A program made the position numbers and the translations under genes. From NCBI RefSeq assembly GCF_003259695.1, contig NZ_PZJH01000001.1:1054001-1118000 (forward strand): a DNA stretch of 64,000 nt. The letters are read 5' to 3'. Each line of letters starts with the position of its first letter. The first letter of the stretch is position 1. The notes beneath the pieces were generated by a model. That model was not told where the DNA came from, ran no database searches, and saw nothing but the letters and a program-made list of their open reading frames with translations. This document shows, piece by piece, positions 28,622-37,771 of the stretch. The stretch is from Macrococcus epidermidis (GTDB lineage Bacteria > Bacillota > Bacilli > Staphylococcales > Staphylococcaceae).

Positions 28622-29890
28622 TTGGAACCTTTAGCATATAGAATGCGTCCTTCTTCTATTGATGAAGTCATTGGACAGCAGCATCTTGTTGGTGAACAAG
28701 GAATTATTCGTAGAATGGTCAATGCTAAAAGACTTTCTTCAATGATTCTTTACGGACCTCCTGGTGTCGGTAAAACAAGTATTGCCAAAGCAATTGCAGG
28801 CAGTACGGCAGTGAAATTCAGACAATTAAACGCAGTAACCAATACAAAAAAAGATATGCAAATGATTGCAGAAGAAGCTAAAATGAGTGGACAAGTTATC
28901 CTCCTTTTAGATGAAATTCATCGACTAGATAAAGGGAAACAGGATTTTCTATTGCCTCATCTTGAAAATGGTCAAATTATATTAATCGGTGCAACAACGA
29001 GTAATCCATATCATGCAATCAATCCTGCGATCAGATCAAGAACACAAATATTTGAGCTTTATCCTTTAACAGAAGCCGACATTAAAACAGCACTACTTCG
29101 TGCGATAAACGATAAGGAAAAAGGTTATGGTAATGATGATATCGAAATTGATGAAGCAGCAATCAATCATTTCGTGCAAAGTGCTCAAGGGGATATTAGA
29201 ACGAGCTTAAATGCATTAGAGCTGGCAATCCTTTCATCTGAAACTAAAAATCCAATAAAAATCACATTAAAAGATGCGAAGGATTGTTTACAGAAATCCA
29301 GCTTTCAATTCGATAAAGACGGTGATATGCACTATGACTTGATGAGTGCGTTCCAAAAATCTATTCGTGGTAGTGATGTAGATGCAGCACTGCATTATCT
29401 TGCGCGCCTCATCGAAGGTGGCGATTTACCGACAATAGCCAGACGCTTACTGGTCATCAGTTACGAAGATATCGGACTCGCATCTCCTTCAGCAGGCTCA
29501 AGGACGCTTGCTGCGATTGAATCTGCTGAACGACTTGGATTTCCCGAAGCACGCATACCACTTGCGCAAGCTGTCATCGAACTTTGCTTATCACCGAAAT
29601 CAAACTCTGGCATCTCCGCAATTGACGCTGCTTTATCTGATGTACGAAGCGGCAAAATTGGTGCCATCCCTAAACACTTAAAAGATGCACACTATCAAGG
29701 TGCGAAAGATTTAGGGAATGGTGTGGGCTATCAATATCCTCATAGCGTACCATCAGGGTTTATCGCTCAACAATATTTACCGGATACACTAAAGAAAAAG
29801 CAATACTATGTACCAAAGAGCACTAGTAAAGCAGAACAACAATTCAAACAAATTTACGATAATATTAAACAACAACAAAACAAGCATTGA
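28622..29890 (+). CDS. rarA: RarA (MgsA), replication-associated AAA+ ATPase
   Basis: Clamp-loader-like ATPase that acts at stalled replication forks. The 422-residue protein has Walker A GPPGVGKTSIAKA, Walker B LLLDEIHRLDKG, a sensor region GATTSNPY and the C-terminal tetramerisation part (YQYPHSVPSGFIAQQYLP). I place the start at TTG 28622 (11 bp from AAAGGAG), which gives the family start MEPLAYRMRP; a GTG at 28610 overlaps the ribosome binding site. Confidence 0.93.
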   Translation: MEPLAYRMRPSSIDEVIGQQHLVGEQGIIRRMVNAKRLSSMILYGPPGVGKTSIAKAIAGSTAVKFRQLNAVTNTKKDMQMIAEEAKMSGQVILLLDEIHRLDKGKQDFLLPHLENGQIILIGATTSNPYHAINPAIRSRTQIFELYPLTEADIKTALLRAINDKEKGYGNDDIEIDEAAINHFVQSAQGDIRTSLNALELAILSSETKNPIKITLKDAKDCLQKSSFQFDKDGDMHYDLMSAFQKSIRGSDVDAALHYLARLIEGGDLPTIARRLLVISYEDIGLASPSAGSRTLAAIESAERLGFPEARIPLAQAVIELCLSPKSNSGISAIDAALSDVRSGKIGAIPKHLKDAHYQGAKDLGNGVGYQYPHSVPSGFIAQQYLPDTLKKKQYYVPKSTSKAEQQFKQIYDNIKQQQNKH

Positions 29891-29914
29891 GTTAAATCAC
29901 TCAATGCTTGTTTA
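29878..29914. terminator. Bidirectional terminator between rarA and the ABC-2 permease
   Basis: CAAGCATTGAG ... CTCAATGCTTG forms an 11-bp stem with T-rich flanks on both strands. It covers the rarA stop and the end of the convergent permease gene. Confidence 0.85.
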
Positions 29915-30904
29915 TTAGTTTGCTACATCTCTTTTATTAAAGATCCATGCTGCGATTATTGTAATAATCAATAATATTACAATGTCATACGTTAAACTAA
30001 AACCAAATGATAAATCTTTATCAACAAGTTTCGAAGGATTTGTCGGTAAATATTGTGATAAGTTCCAATTGACCGGCCAGAAATATTCTAATAATTTCGT
30101 TTTACCTTGTAAAAACAAAATGAGTAAATCTCCGAAAAATAAGAATGCAAAACTTACACCTAAGCTTAGTGCTGTATTTTTAAAGATAACTGATAGCGCA
30201 TATGCTAAAATCGCAAACGTAATAATAAATATAAAATTTGCAAATAATTGCTGACCAAGTACTTCAAATACATTTATCATTTTCAATCCTTTGTTACTTT
30301 GAACCACAAGTTGAGCAGTTGGATTCATTTTTGTCGTAAAGAAAAAGATAATAGCCGACATTAAATAAGTAAAGCCTAAAAATAAAATTGACGCTAAAAT
30401 TGCAAAAATATATTTAGAGAAAAAGATTTTTAATCTTGATGCAGGTCGAATAAGTAATAATTTAATTGTTCCTTGCTGGTGTTCACGTGACATTAGCCCA
30501 CTACAAATAATAACAATCATAATTGTTACAAATGATATAAAGCTACCCGTATCTAATAAGTTTTGATAAAAATTATTGATAGCTGGTGGTTTTACATCTT
30601 CTTTTAGATAGTACTGCAATTTCGACATACGTTCGCCAAGTGTCATTTCATCAGTAATATCTTTCATAGACTTTTTATCATTTTCTTTTTTCGAAATTTC
30701 TGCAAGACGTTTTTCATACTTTACGATATCCTGTTTAACTTCCGTTTTCCAGTTATCTGTATACGTTTTATTATCGTATTTACCACTAAACTGCATGTTC
30801 AAAAATACACCAATCAACATAAAGACTAATATAATTCCTAACATGATATATGTGCCAAGGCGATTAAAATACTTATTAAATTCATTTATCACTAACTTAA
30901 ACAA
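29915..30904 (-). CDS. ABC-2 type transporter permease
   Basis: A 329-residue permease with one N-terminal membrane helix (about residues 17-36), a large extracellular loop rich in Lys/Glu/Asp (about 40-115), and five more helices to the C-terminus. MSREHQQGTIKLLLIRPASR is the typical ABC-2 cytoplasmic segment. The start is TTG with AAGGAGG 8 bp upstream, overlapping the ATPase gene by 8 bp. The pair resembles bacitracin/lantibiotic self-protection exporters, but the substrate cannot be read. Confidence 0.88.
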   Translation of the reverse strand: MFKLVINEFNKYFNRLGTYIMLGIILVFMLIGVFLNMQFSGKYDNKTYTDNWKTEVKQDIVKYEKRLAEISKKENDKKSMKDITDEMTLGERMSKLQYYLKEDVKPPAINNFYQNLLDTGSFISFVTIMIVIICSGLMSREHQQGTIKLLLIRPASRLKIFFSKYIFAILASILFLGFTYLMSAIIFFFTTKMNPTAQLVVQSNKGLKMINVFEVLGQQLFANFIFIITFAILAYALSVIFKNTALSLGVSFAFLFFGDLLILFLQGKTKLLEYFWPVNWNLSQYLPTNPSKLVDKDLSFGFSLTYDIVILLIITIIAAWIFNKRDVAN

Positions 30905-31826
30905 TGCTACCGCCTCCTTCTTTTGTTAATGCCATGAAGCGATCTTCAAGTGAAAGTTTTTCTTTTGTAACACCATAAATATCGACATCAGCTTTTACAA
31001 GATCACGTACAAGTTGCGGTACATCTTTTGAGGCAATGTCAATTGCTAGCATGTTATTATTCAATTTAAATGGCACACCTTTTTCATTTAGGAACTTAAC
31101 TGCCTGATCGATTGGATAGACATCAAAATCATGTTTTACGATATCACTCGCAGTAACAACTGTGTTAACATCTTCAATACGAATCATCTGTCCATTCTTA
31201 ATTATCCCAAATCTATCACACATGAGTTCCATCTCACTCATTAAATGACTTGATACGATAACTGATATATTTTCTTCTCGGGCAAGCTTTTTAATATAAT
31301 CACGAATTTCACGTATACCCGCAGGATCTAAACCATTGGTTGGTTCATCCAAAATCAATATTTTTGGCTTATGTAGCAACGCTTGCGCAAGGCCCAGACG
31401 TTGTCGCATACCTAATGAATAACGTCCAACTTTTTCTTTAATCCGATTTTCAAGTCCTACTAACTTGACGACACGGTCAATATCTTCTTCTGAAATTCCA
31501 ACCTGCATTCTTGCAAATTGCTTTAAATTTTCTAAACCTGATAAAAATGGATAAAATTCCGGGTTTTCAACGATTGCACCGATATCTTTCATGACTTCAC
31601 TACGATTCTTTAATACCGAACGTCCTAAAACTTTAACATCTCCAGAAGTAGGTGTCGTAAGACCAACAATCATTCGAATAGTAGTTGTTTTACCAGCACC
31701 ATTCGGACCTAAAAAGCCAAATACTTCACCCTTTTTTACATCAAAGTTTAAATCTTTGATAATGTGCCTTTTGTTAATCGTCTTATTTAAATTGCTAACC
31801 TGTAAACTAAATTGATTTTCTTCCAT
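30897..31826 (-). CDS. ABC transporter ATP-binding protein (BcrA/NatA-like)
   Basis: A 309-residue ATPase: Walker A GFLGPNGAGKTTTIRMIVG, Q-loop VENPEFYPFLSG, signature YSLGMRQRLGLAQAL, Walker B ILILDEPTNGLDPAG and H-loop SSHLMSEME, with a C-terminal accessory region. The start is the ATG at 31826, with GGAGG 8 bp upstream; the frame is open 15 codons further without a site. Its promoter region carries the direct-repeat operator at 31890-31911, the same as upstream of the SPFH pair. Confidence 0.93.
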   Translation of the reverse strand: MEENQFSLQVSNLNKTINKRHIIKDLNFDVKKGEVFGFLGPNGAGKTTTIRMIVGLTTPTSGDVKVLGRSVLKNRSEVMKDIGAIVENPEFYPFLSGLENLKQFARMQVGISEEDIDRVVKLVGLENRIKEKVGRYSLGMRQRLGLAQALLHKPKILILDEPTNGLDPAGIREIRDYIKKLAREENISVIVSSHLMSEMELMCDRFGIIKNGQMIRIEDVNTVVTASDIVKHDFDVYPIDQAVKFLNEKGVPFKLNNNMLAIDIASKDVPQLVRDLVKADVDIYGVTKEKLSLEDRFMALTKEGGGSIV

Positions 31827-31889
31827 TTTTACACCTCCGTTATATTTATCATACATGATAAATCCAGTCATTTACTTTTTAGCAACAAC

Positions 31890-31911
31890 TTTTAAGGTAA
31901 ATTTAAGGTTA
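31890..31911. promoter_or_regulatory. Direct-repeat operator, CiaR-like (site 2)
   Basis: TTTAAG (31891-31896), five bases, TTTAAG (31902-31907). All 22 bases are identical to 9429-9450. It lies 63 bp upstream of the ABC ATPase start, in the position of an activator or operator site for that operon. Confidence 0.65.
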
Positions 31912-31913
31912 TA

Positions 31914-31966
31914 TCATACAAAAAGCTGAAGTGAAATCATCATTGATTTTACTTCAGCTTTTTTAG
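31914..31966 (-). terminator. Terminator of tcdA
   Basis: AAAAAAGCTGAAGTAAAATCA ... ending TTCACTTCAGCTTTTTG on the minus strand: a long stem (about 15 bp with one mismatch) and a T tract, 16 bp after tcdA. The other strand also has a T run, so it may work both ways. Confidence 0.8.
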
Positions 31967-31982
31967 GTTAACTATTAAACTA

Positions 31983-32747
31983 TCATCTATCTTTTACACG
32001 TGTTACCGGAAAATCTTTTAATATATCATTGACAACCCAGCTGGCACAAATCAGCCCAACAACGCTTGGTACGAAAGCATTACTTGATGGCGGCATCTGC
32101 GCTTTTCTTACAGGGGCATCTGCATTTCCGACATAAGCTTTTACATCTTCACGAATAACGATTGGACTTTCATCACTAAATACGACTGGAACCCCTTTAT
32201 GAATACGTTCTTTCTTTAATTTTGTACGGATAACTTTCGCCATTGGATCAGTATGTGTTTTTGAAATATCTACAATTTTAAAGCGTGTCGGGTCCGTTTT
32301 ATTCGCAGCTCCCATACTTGAAATCATTTTAATATTACGTTTTAAACATTCTTTCATTAAATGAATTTTATACATAATCGTGTCACTTGCATCTACAACA
32401 TAGTCAATATCATATTTAAATATTTCTTCATATGTTTCATCTGTATAGAACATATGTAGCGGTGTAACTTTGCATTCAGGATTAATGAGTTTAATACGCT
32501 CTTCCATTAATGTAACTTTTGACTGACCAACCGTCGTAGTTAATGCGTGAATCTGGCGGTTAACATTTGTAATGTCCACATCATCTTTATCAATCAGAAT
32601 AATGTGTCCGATATTTGTTCTTGCAAGTGCTTCTGCAGCAAATGATCCAACTCCACCTACTCCTAATATCATAACTGTTTTGTTTTTAAGTGCTTCTAAA
32701 CCTTCTTTACCATAAGCAAGTTCATTTCTTGAAAATTGATGTTTCAT
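31983..32747 (-). CDS. tcdA: TcdA, tRNA threonylcarbamoyladenosine dehydratase
   Basis: E1-like enzyme that cyclises t6A37 to ct6A in an ATP-dependent step. The 254-residue protein has the Rossmann motif ILGVGGVGSFAAEALARTN, DKDDVDITNVNRQ, VVDASDTI and SSMGAANKTDPT. The start is the ATG at 32747 with GGAG 7 bp upstream. It follows the 6S RNA gene, and both lie behind aspS, as in staphylococci. Confidence 0.92.
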   Translation of the reverse strand: MKHQFSRNELAYGKEGLEALKNKTVMILGVGGVGSFAAEALARTNIGHIILIDKDDVDITNVNRQIHALTTTVGQSKVTLMEERIKLINPECKVTPLHMFYTDETYEEIFKYDIDYVVDASDTIMYKIHLMKECLKRNIKMISSMGAANKTDPTRFKIVDISKTHTDPMAKVIRTKLKKERIHKGVPVVFSDESPIVIREDVKAYVGNADAPVRKAQMPPSSNAFVPSVVGLICASWVVNDILKDFPVTRVKDR

Positions 32748-32810
32748 TTCATTTCTCCATTCCATATTGTCAATAAATATATCCTATCATATTAGTAAGC
32801 TTTAATCATT

Positions 32811-33046
32811 ACAAAAAAAGACGAGAGACAAAAGTCTCTCGCCTTACGATAGTATCCAAGTGAGCCGTTGTTTTAAGTGTTGATCATTTTGGCCTGCTAT
32901 AAACAGGTGGGTGTCCCGTTTCTAATTTTGCAAGTCCTCCATGTGAGGCGTGTGCGCTAAAAGAAAACCTATTAGACTCCCGATCAAAAAGTGTTAGGTC
33001 AAAATAGAATAAACAAACATCGAACTCTTCAGACACCTATCTTATG
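32811..33046 (-). ncRNA. ssrS: 6S RNA (SsrS)
   Basis: The non-coding unit between aspS and tcdA starts after a clear promoter (TTGCAA 33074-33079, 16 bp, TATTAT 33052-33057), runs about 235 nt and ends in a strong terminator, GGCGAGAGAC-TTTT-GTCTCTCGTC then T7 (32811-32850). The ends pair partly and the middle is mostly single-stranded, in keeping with the open-promoter mimic that binds the housekeeping RNA polymerase. Position matches staphylococcal ssrS. I assign it by length, location and architecture; a covariance search would settle it. Confidence 0.72.
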
Positions 33047-33051
33047 ACTAT

Positions 33052-33079
33052 ATAATATCACATATTTATTTATTTGCAA
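33052..33079 (-). promoter_or_regulatory. Promoter of the 6S RNA gene
   Basis: TTGCAA, 16-bp spacer, TATTAT, immediately after the aspS stop codon. Confidence 0.7.
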
Positions 33080-34885
33080 CTATTTCGAATCTTCTTTTTC
33101 TTCTTCTGTGTTAGCAGCTTCCTTAATGTTTAATGCAATGTGTAAATCATCTAACTGTGCTGTTGCTACTGCACTTGGAGCTTCTGTAAGAAGATCAGTT
33201 GCAGATGCTGTTTTAGGGAAAGCAATAACGTCACGTAAGTTAGAACGTCCTGCAAGTAACATCACCATTCTGTCTAATCCAAGAGCAATACCGCCATGTG
33301 GTGGTGCACCATACTTAAATGCATTCATTAAGAAACCAAATTGTTCTTCCGCTTCTTCCTTCGTAAAGCCAAGTGCTTCAAACATTTGTGCCTGAACTTC
33401 CTGATCGTGGATACGAATAGATCCTCCACCTAATTCATAACCATTTAATACAACATCATAAGCATTTGCTTCAGCAGCTTCAGGATTCGATTTCAATAAT
33501 TCTAAATGTTCAGGTTTTGGAGCAGTAAATGGATGGTGTGCCGCAAAGTAACGATCTAACGCCTCGTCATATTCAAATAGTGGCCAATCTGTCACCCATA
33601 AGAAATTAAATTTATTCTCATCAATCAATCCTAAATCTTTACCTAATTTGTTACGTAAGTTTGCTAGACTCGCATTTACTACCGATGATTTATCAGCGAC
33701 AAATAATACTAAATCTCCATTGTCAGCACCAGTAAGTTTAATTAATTCTGCTGTATTAGCTTCATCAAAGAATTTAGCAATTGGCCCGTTTAATCCATCT
33801 TCTACAACTTTTACCCAGGCAAGCCCTTTAGCACCGTAAATTTTTGCGAACTCTTGTAATGCATCAATATCTTTTCTTGAATATTTATCAGCAGCGCCTT
33901 TTACGACGATTGCTTTTACTGAACCACCGTTTTTCACTGCTTCACTAAATACTTTAAAGTCCATTTTAGAAGCTAAGTCATTTAATGTTTTTAATTTCAT
34001 ATCGAAACGTGTGTCAGGTTTATCAATACCGTAATCACGCATTGCTTCAGCATATGTCATACGCGGAAATGGTGTAGTAATTTCAATCCCTTTCACGTCT
34101 TTCATAATACGTGCCAGCATACCTTCGTTCATCGCCATCACATCTTCCTGATCTACGAAACTCATCTCGATATCAATTTGAGTAAATTCGGGTTGACGGT
34201 CCGCTCGTAAATCTTCATCACGGAAACATTTAACGATTTGATAGTATTTATCGAATCCACCGATCATCAATAACTGTTTAAAGATTTGCGGTGATTGTGG
34301 TAACGCAAAGAATTTACCTTCCTGCACACGTGAAGGTACTAGATAGTCACGTGCGCCTTCTGGTGTTGACTTTGTAAGTACTGGCGTTTCAACTTCATAA
34401 AATCCTGACTCATCTAAATAATTACGTACTGCTCTTGTAATTTGATGACGCATCTTAAACGTATTCGCAAGTGGTTCACGACGTAAATCTAAGTAACGAT
34501 ATTTTAAACGGATATCTTCAGAAATATCAGTTTCTGCTTCGATTTGGAATGGTGGTGTCTCAGATTTATTGATAATGTTAACTTCAGCAACCTGAACTTC
34601 AATTTTTCCAGTTTTGATTTTTGGATTTACAACTGCTGCATCTCGCTCCGTTACTTTTCCTCTTATTTCAACAACGTACTCAGAACGAATTGTTTCTGCT
34701 ATTGCTAATGCATCTTGAGAGAAATCTGGATTGAATACAACTTGCACGATACCTTCTCTATCACGTAAATCAATGAAAATTAATCCACCTAAATCTCGTC
34801 GTTTTTGTACCCACCCTTTTAATATTACTTCTTGTCCAATATATTCTTCTGTAACTAATCCACAGTATGTTGTTCTTTTCTCCAT
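33080..34885 (-). CDS. aspS: AspS, aspartyl-tRNA synthetase
   Basis: Class IIb synthetase of 601 residues. N-terminal OB anticodon-binding domain ([20 protein letters not shown]), then class II motifs: [19 protein letters not shown] (motif 2) and [16 protein letters not shown] (motif 3), with the bacterial GAD insertion between. It lacks 1 bp of separation from hisS and shares its T-box. C-terminal tail is acidic (TEEEKEDSK). Confidence 0.96.
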   Translation of the reverse strand: MEKRTTYCGLVTEEYIGQEVILKGWVQKRRDLGGLIFIDLRDREGIVQVVFNPDFSQDALAIAETIRSEYVVEIRGKVTERDAAVVNPKIKTGKIEVQVAEVNIINKSETPPFQIEAETDISEDIRLKYRYLDLRREPLANTFKMRHQITRAVRNYLDESGFYEVETPVLTKSTPEGARDYLVPSRVQEGKFFALPQSPQIFKQLLMIGGFDKYYQIVKCFRDEDLRADRQPEFTQIDIEMSFVDQEDVMAMNEGMLARIMKDVKGIEITTPFPRMTYAEAMRDYGIDKPDTRFDMKLKTLNDLASKMDFKVFSEAVKNGGSVKAIVVKGAADKYSRKDIDALQEFAKIYGAKGLAWVKVVEDGLNGPIAKFFDEANTAELIKLTGADNGDLVLFVADKSSVVNASLANLRNKLGKDLGLIDENKFNFLWVTDWPLFEYDEALDRYFAAHHPFTAPKPEHLELLKSNPEAAEANAYDVVLNGYELGGGSIRIHDQEVQAQMFEALGFTKEEAEEQFGFLMNAFKYGAPPHGGIALGLDRMVMLLAGRSNLRDVIAFPKTASATDLLTEAPSAVATAQLDDLHIALNIKEAANTEEEKEDSK

Positions 34886-34886
34886 G

Positions 34887-36149
34887 TTATTTTTCTCCTT
34901 TTATAAATGATGCTAGTTTTTCAATCTCAATTTCGGTGCTTTCACCAGTTTCCATCGATTTCACATTTATTTTACCGCTTTCAAGTTCATTAGAACCAAG
35001 CACAATCGTATTTTTGGCATGAATTCGATCTGCTTGTTTCATTTGTCCTTTCATTTTACGGTTTAAATAGTCGATATCAGCTTTAATACCGTTGTTACGT
35101 AAATCTGCTAAAATCTTAATTCCGGCATCCACTGTTTCAGGCATAGTAACGATATATAAGTCGATTGCTTCTTCAATTTCAAGCTCGATACCTTCTGCTT
35201 CGATTGCAAGTAACAGACGTTCAATACTGAGAGCAAATCCAATACCCGTCTCTTTCGGACCGTCTAGCATTTCTAATAATCCATTATAGCGGCCACCGCC
35301 ACATAATGTCGTAATTGCACCAAATCCTTCAGCATCACTCATTACTTCAAATGCAGTATGGGTATAGTAGTCTAAGCCACGCACTAAATTTGCATCCTCT
35401 ACATAAGGTATTTCTAAAATATCTAAATAACGTTTAACTTCGTTATAGTAATTTAAAGAATAATCATTTAAGAATTCCGTTATTTTTGGTGCATTTTTAA
35501 CTGATGGTTGATCTCGGTCAACTTTACAATCAAGAATACGCATTGGATTTATGTGTAATCGATTTTTACAATCATTACAGAAGTGCTCGATATGTGGTTC
35601 AAAATGCTTAACTAATGCTTCTTTATAGATGTTACGGCTTTCCAGATCACCAATTGAATTTAATACAATTTTAATATGTTGTAAGCCAAATGATTTATAG
35701 ATCGAATACACCATATGGATGACTTCAGCATCCAAAGCAGGATTTTCTGCTCCTATTGCTTCTACACCGAACTGAACAAATTGGCGATAACGTCCCTTTT
35801 GTTTACGTTCATAACGGAACATCGGACCATTATAATATAATTTAATTGGTTGATTCGCATCACCATTCATCTTGTTCTCAATATAACTTCTAACTACAGC
35901 TGCTGTACCTTCAGGACGCAGTGTGATACTTCTATCACCTTTATCTTTGAATGTATACATCTCTTTTTGTACGATGTCTGTTGTATCACCAACACCTCTC
36001 GCAAATAAATCTGTCGATTCAAATATTGGTGTACGAATTTCCTTATAATTAAATGATGCAGCAATTGCATGTAATCTATCTTCAATATATCGCCACTTCG
36101 GAGTTTCTGTCGGTAAAATATCCTGTGTTCCTCTTGGTATATTAATCAT
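34887..36149 (-). CDS. hisS: HisS, histidyl-tRNA synthetase
   Basis: Class IIa synthetase of 420 residues starting [13 protein letters not shown]. Motif 2 is [13 protein letters not shown], with the histidine motifs [14 protein letters not shown] and GGGRYNGL, and motif 3 [14 protein letters not shown]. The anticodon-binding domain is C-terminal. The ATG at 36149 has AGGAGG upstream; the frame stays open into the T-box leader, but that is regulatory RNA, not coding. First gene of hisS-aspS. Confidence 0.95.
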   Translation of the reverse strand: MINIPRGTQDILPTETPKWRYIEDRLHAIAASFNYKEIRTPIFESTDLFARGVGDTTDIVQKEMYTFKDKGDRSITLRPEGTAAVVRSYIENKMNGDANQPIKLYYNGPMFRYERKQKGRYRQFVQFGVEAIGAENPALDAEVIHMVYSIYKSFGLQHIKIVLNSIGDLESRNIYKEALVKHFEPHIEHFCNDCKNRLHINPMRILDCKVDRDQPSVKNAPKITEFLNDYSLNYYNEVKRYLDILEIPYVEDANLVRGLDYYTHTAFEVMSDAEGFGAITTLCGGGRYNGLLEMLDGPKETGIGFALSIERLLLAIEAEGIELEIEEAIDLYIVTMPETVDAGIKILADLRNNGIKADIDYLNRKMKGQMKQADRIHAKNTIVLGSNELESGKINVKSMETGESTEIEIEKLASFIKGEK

Positions 36150-36159
36150 AAATTTTCCT

Positions 36160-36416
36160 CCTAAAAAAATAAGTCCCTTATGCATTATAAATAATGCATA
36201 AGGGACGTAAAATTTTCCGTGTTGCCACCCTAATTGGTACAAAGTACCCACTCTAGTACATTTAACGCATGTAAAACGGTGATACTTTCATATCACAACC
36301 TCATCTATTGTTACATCTTATAAGAATTTATCATCTAATTTCAGCAGCATAGATGTCTCTATTCAATAAATTTCCTATAAATGATAGACTAAAACGGTAT
36401 TTGTTAAGTTTGAATA
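36160..36416 (-). promoter_or_regulatory. T-box riboswitch controlling hisS-aspS
   Basis: Contains the T-box AGGGTGGCAACACGG (36217-36231) and, right before the hisS ribosome binding site, a terminator of 15 bp stem (GTCCCTTATGCATTA ... TAATGCATAAGGGAC, 36173-36206) plus T7. A stem I-like region with the GCTGCTGAAA distal loop lies near 36330-36360. I could not place the specifier codon with confidence; His or Asp is expected. Confidence 0.92.
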
Positions 36417-36421
36417 GGTTT

Positions 36422-36450
36422 ATATTACTAAGTTAATCTGCTAAAGTCAA
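36422..36450 (-). promoter_or_regulatory. Promoter of hisS-aspS
   Basis: TTGACT (36445-36450), 17-bp spacer, TAATAT (36422-36427), overlapping the end of the amidase gene region. Confidence 0.8.
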
Positions 36451-36451
36451 G

Positions 36452-37312
36452 TTAATATAAAAAGTAATTACGCAGACCATCAACAATACTTGTCGTAATA
36501 ATTTGACGGTACACTTTATCATTCATCAATTTTTCATCGGTAGGATTACTGATATAGCCCAGTTCTAATAAAACTGCAGGTGTCTTCGTTTGACGTATCA
36601 CCTGGAAGTTTTCCTGGCGAACACCACGATCAGATAACAGTGCTTTTTGTTTAATCGCCATATGCAATGTGTCGGCAAGCACCTTTTGATTATCATGATG
36701 ATAATATACGGTTAAACCATGTGGACTAGATGCTTCTAAAGCATCTGCATGAATGCTGATAAATACATCTGCAGCACCTTTTCTATTTTTTAGCTTGATA
36801 TATTCATCACTGTTTCTTGTCATCAAAACAGTAGCACCTTCTTCTTCTAACTTCTGTTTCAGCATTAAACTTGTCTTCAGAGTAATAACTTTCTCTATCG
36901 TACCGTCTTTACTTGAAGCACCTTGATCATTTCCACCATGACCAGGATCAATCATGATGACTTTATCTTTAAATGGATTAGTCCCAGCAATCTTATCTTT
37001 TTTTATATTAAGATTTGTGTGCCATCCTGCAATCCATCCCTTTTTCTCTCCATTATCAACGTAATACCATTTCCCGGTATGTTTTATAATGTCAAAATGG
37101 TCACCCTTTTTAACATCAAAAATAATAGGATAAAACGCTTGTGGTCCAGTGCGAAGGGCGCCATCTTCAATCATCGCCAATGTTGTCGGTTTATTATTCT
37201 GCTTCGTAAACAACCAAAATAATAAGACAATCAATAATATTGTGACAAAAGCTAAAATCAGTAGTCTTAAAAATCTTGAACGTTGGATAGGTCTTAAATC
37301 AATCTTCTTCAT
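36452..37312 (-). CDS. N-acetylmuramoyl-L-alanine amidase (Amidase_3) with SH3-like domain
   Basis: Zinc amidase that splits the muramic acid-peptide bond of peptidoglycan. The 286-residue protein has one N-terminal membrane helix (about residues 14-36), a bacterial SH3-like domain (about 40-105, ending GWIAGWHTN) and the Amidase_3 catalytic domain: VMIDPGHGGNDQGASS (zinc His), FISIHADA and VLLELGYISNPTDE (catalytic Glu). It probably acts at the cell surface. The ATG overlaps the dtd stop by 4 bp. Confidence 0.9.
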   Translation of the reverse strand: MKKIDLRPIQRSRFLRLLILAFVTILLIVLLFWLFTKQNNKPTTLAMIEDGALRTGPQAFYPIIFDVKKGDHFDIIKHTGKWYYVDNGEKKGWIAGWHTNLNIKKDKIAGTNPFKDKVIMIDPGHGGNDQGASSKDGTIEKVITLKTSLMLKQKLEEEGATVLMTRNSDEYIKLKNRKGAADVFISIHADALEASSPHGLTVYYHHDNQKVLADTLHMAIKQKALLSDRGVRQENFQVIRQTKTPAVLLELGYISNPTDEKLMNDKVYRQIITTSIVDGLRNYFLY

Positions 37313-37761
37313 TGTATCTTCCCCTCAACGCTCTCAAAAATAATCGTTACAGGACCATCATTAATTAAAGATATCTCCATCATTTCTCCAAATACACCAG
37401 GAAAAACTTCAAGTTGATGTCCTTTTAATATTTCATTAAATTTTTCATACATCTCTTTCGCTATTTCAGGCGTCTTGGCATCTGTAAAACTTGGACGATT
37501 ACCTTTTTTGACATTTGCATATAAAGTAAATTGTGATATCGATAAAATCTTGCCACCAACGTCGTTAATTGATAAATTCATCTTTCCATGTTCATCTTCA
37601 AAAATACGGGTATTGGCAATTTTCTTTGCAACAGTATTTAAATCTTTTTCTGTCGTATTTTGTCCTATTCCAACCAACAAACAGTAACCTTGATCAATGG
37701 ATTGAAAATAATCTCCTGCAGTGACAGAAGCTTGTTTTACTTTTTGTAATACTACACGCAT
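37309..37761 (-). CDS. dtd: Dtd, D-aminoacyl-tRNA deacylase
   Basis: Removes D-amino acids (and mischarged glycine) from tRNA. The 150-residue protein has the family motif SQFTLYANVKKGNRPSF and the C-terminal GPVTI. I start it at the ATG at 37761, 6 bp after GAGGTG; the frame opens three codons earlier with GTG inside that ribosome binding site. It lies 10 bp after rel, the usual Firmicutes pair. Confidence 0.94.
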   Translation of the reverse strand: MRVVLQKVKQASVTAGDYFQSIDQGYCLLVGIGQNTTEKDLNTVAKKIANTRIFEDEHGKMNLSINDVGGKILSISQFTLYANVKKGNRPSFTDAKTPEIAKEMYEKFNEILKGHQLEVFPGVFGEMMEISLINDGPVTIIFESVEGKIQ

Positions 37762-37771
37762 GTTTGACACC

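Noticed and set aside
36150-36251. Longer hisS reading frame with 34 extra N-terminal codons
   Set aside because: The extension is made entirely of T-box and terminator sequence; AGGAGG just before the ATG at 36149 and the family start MINIPRG fix the real start.
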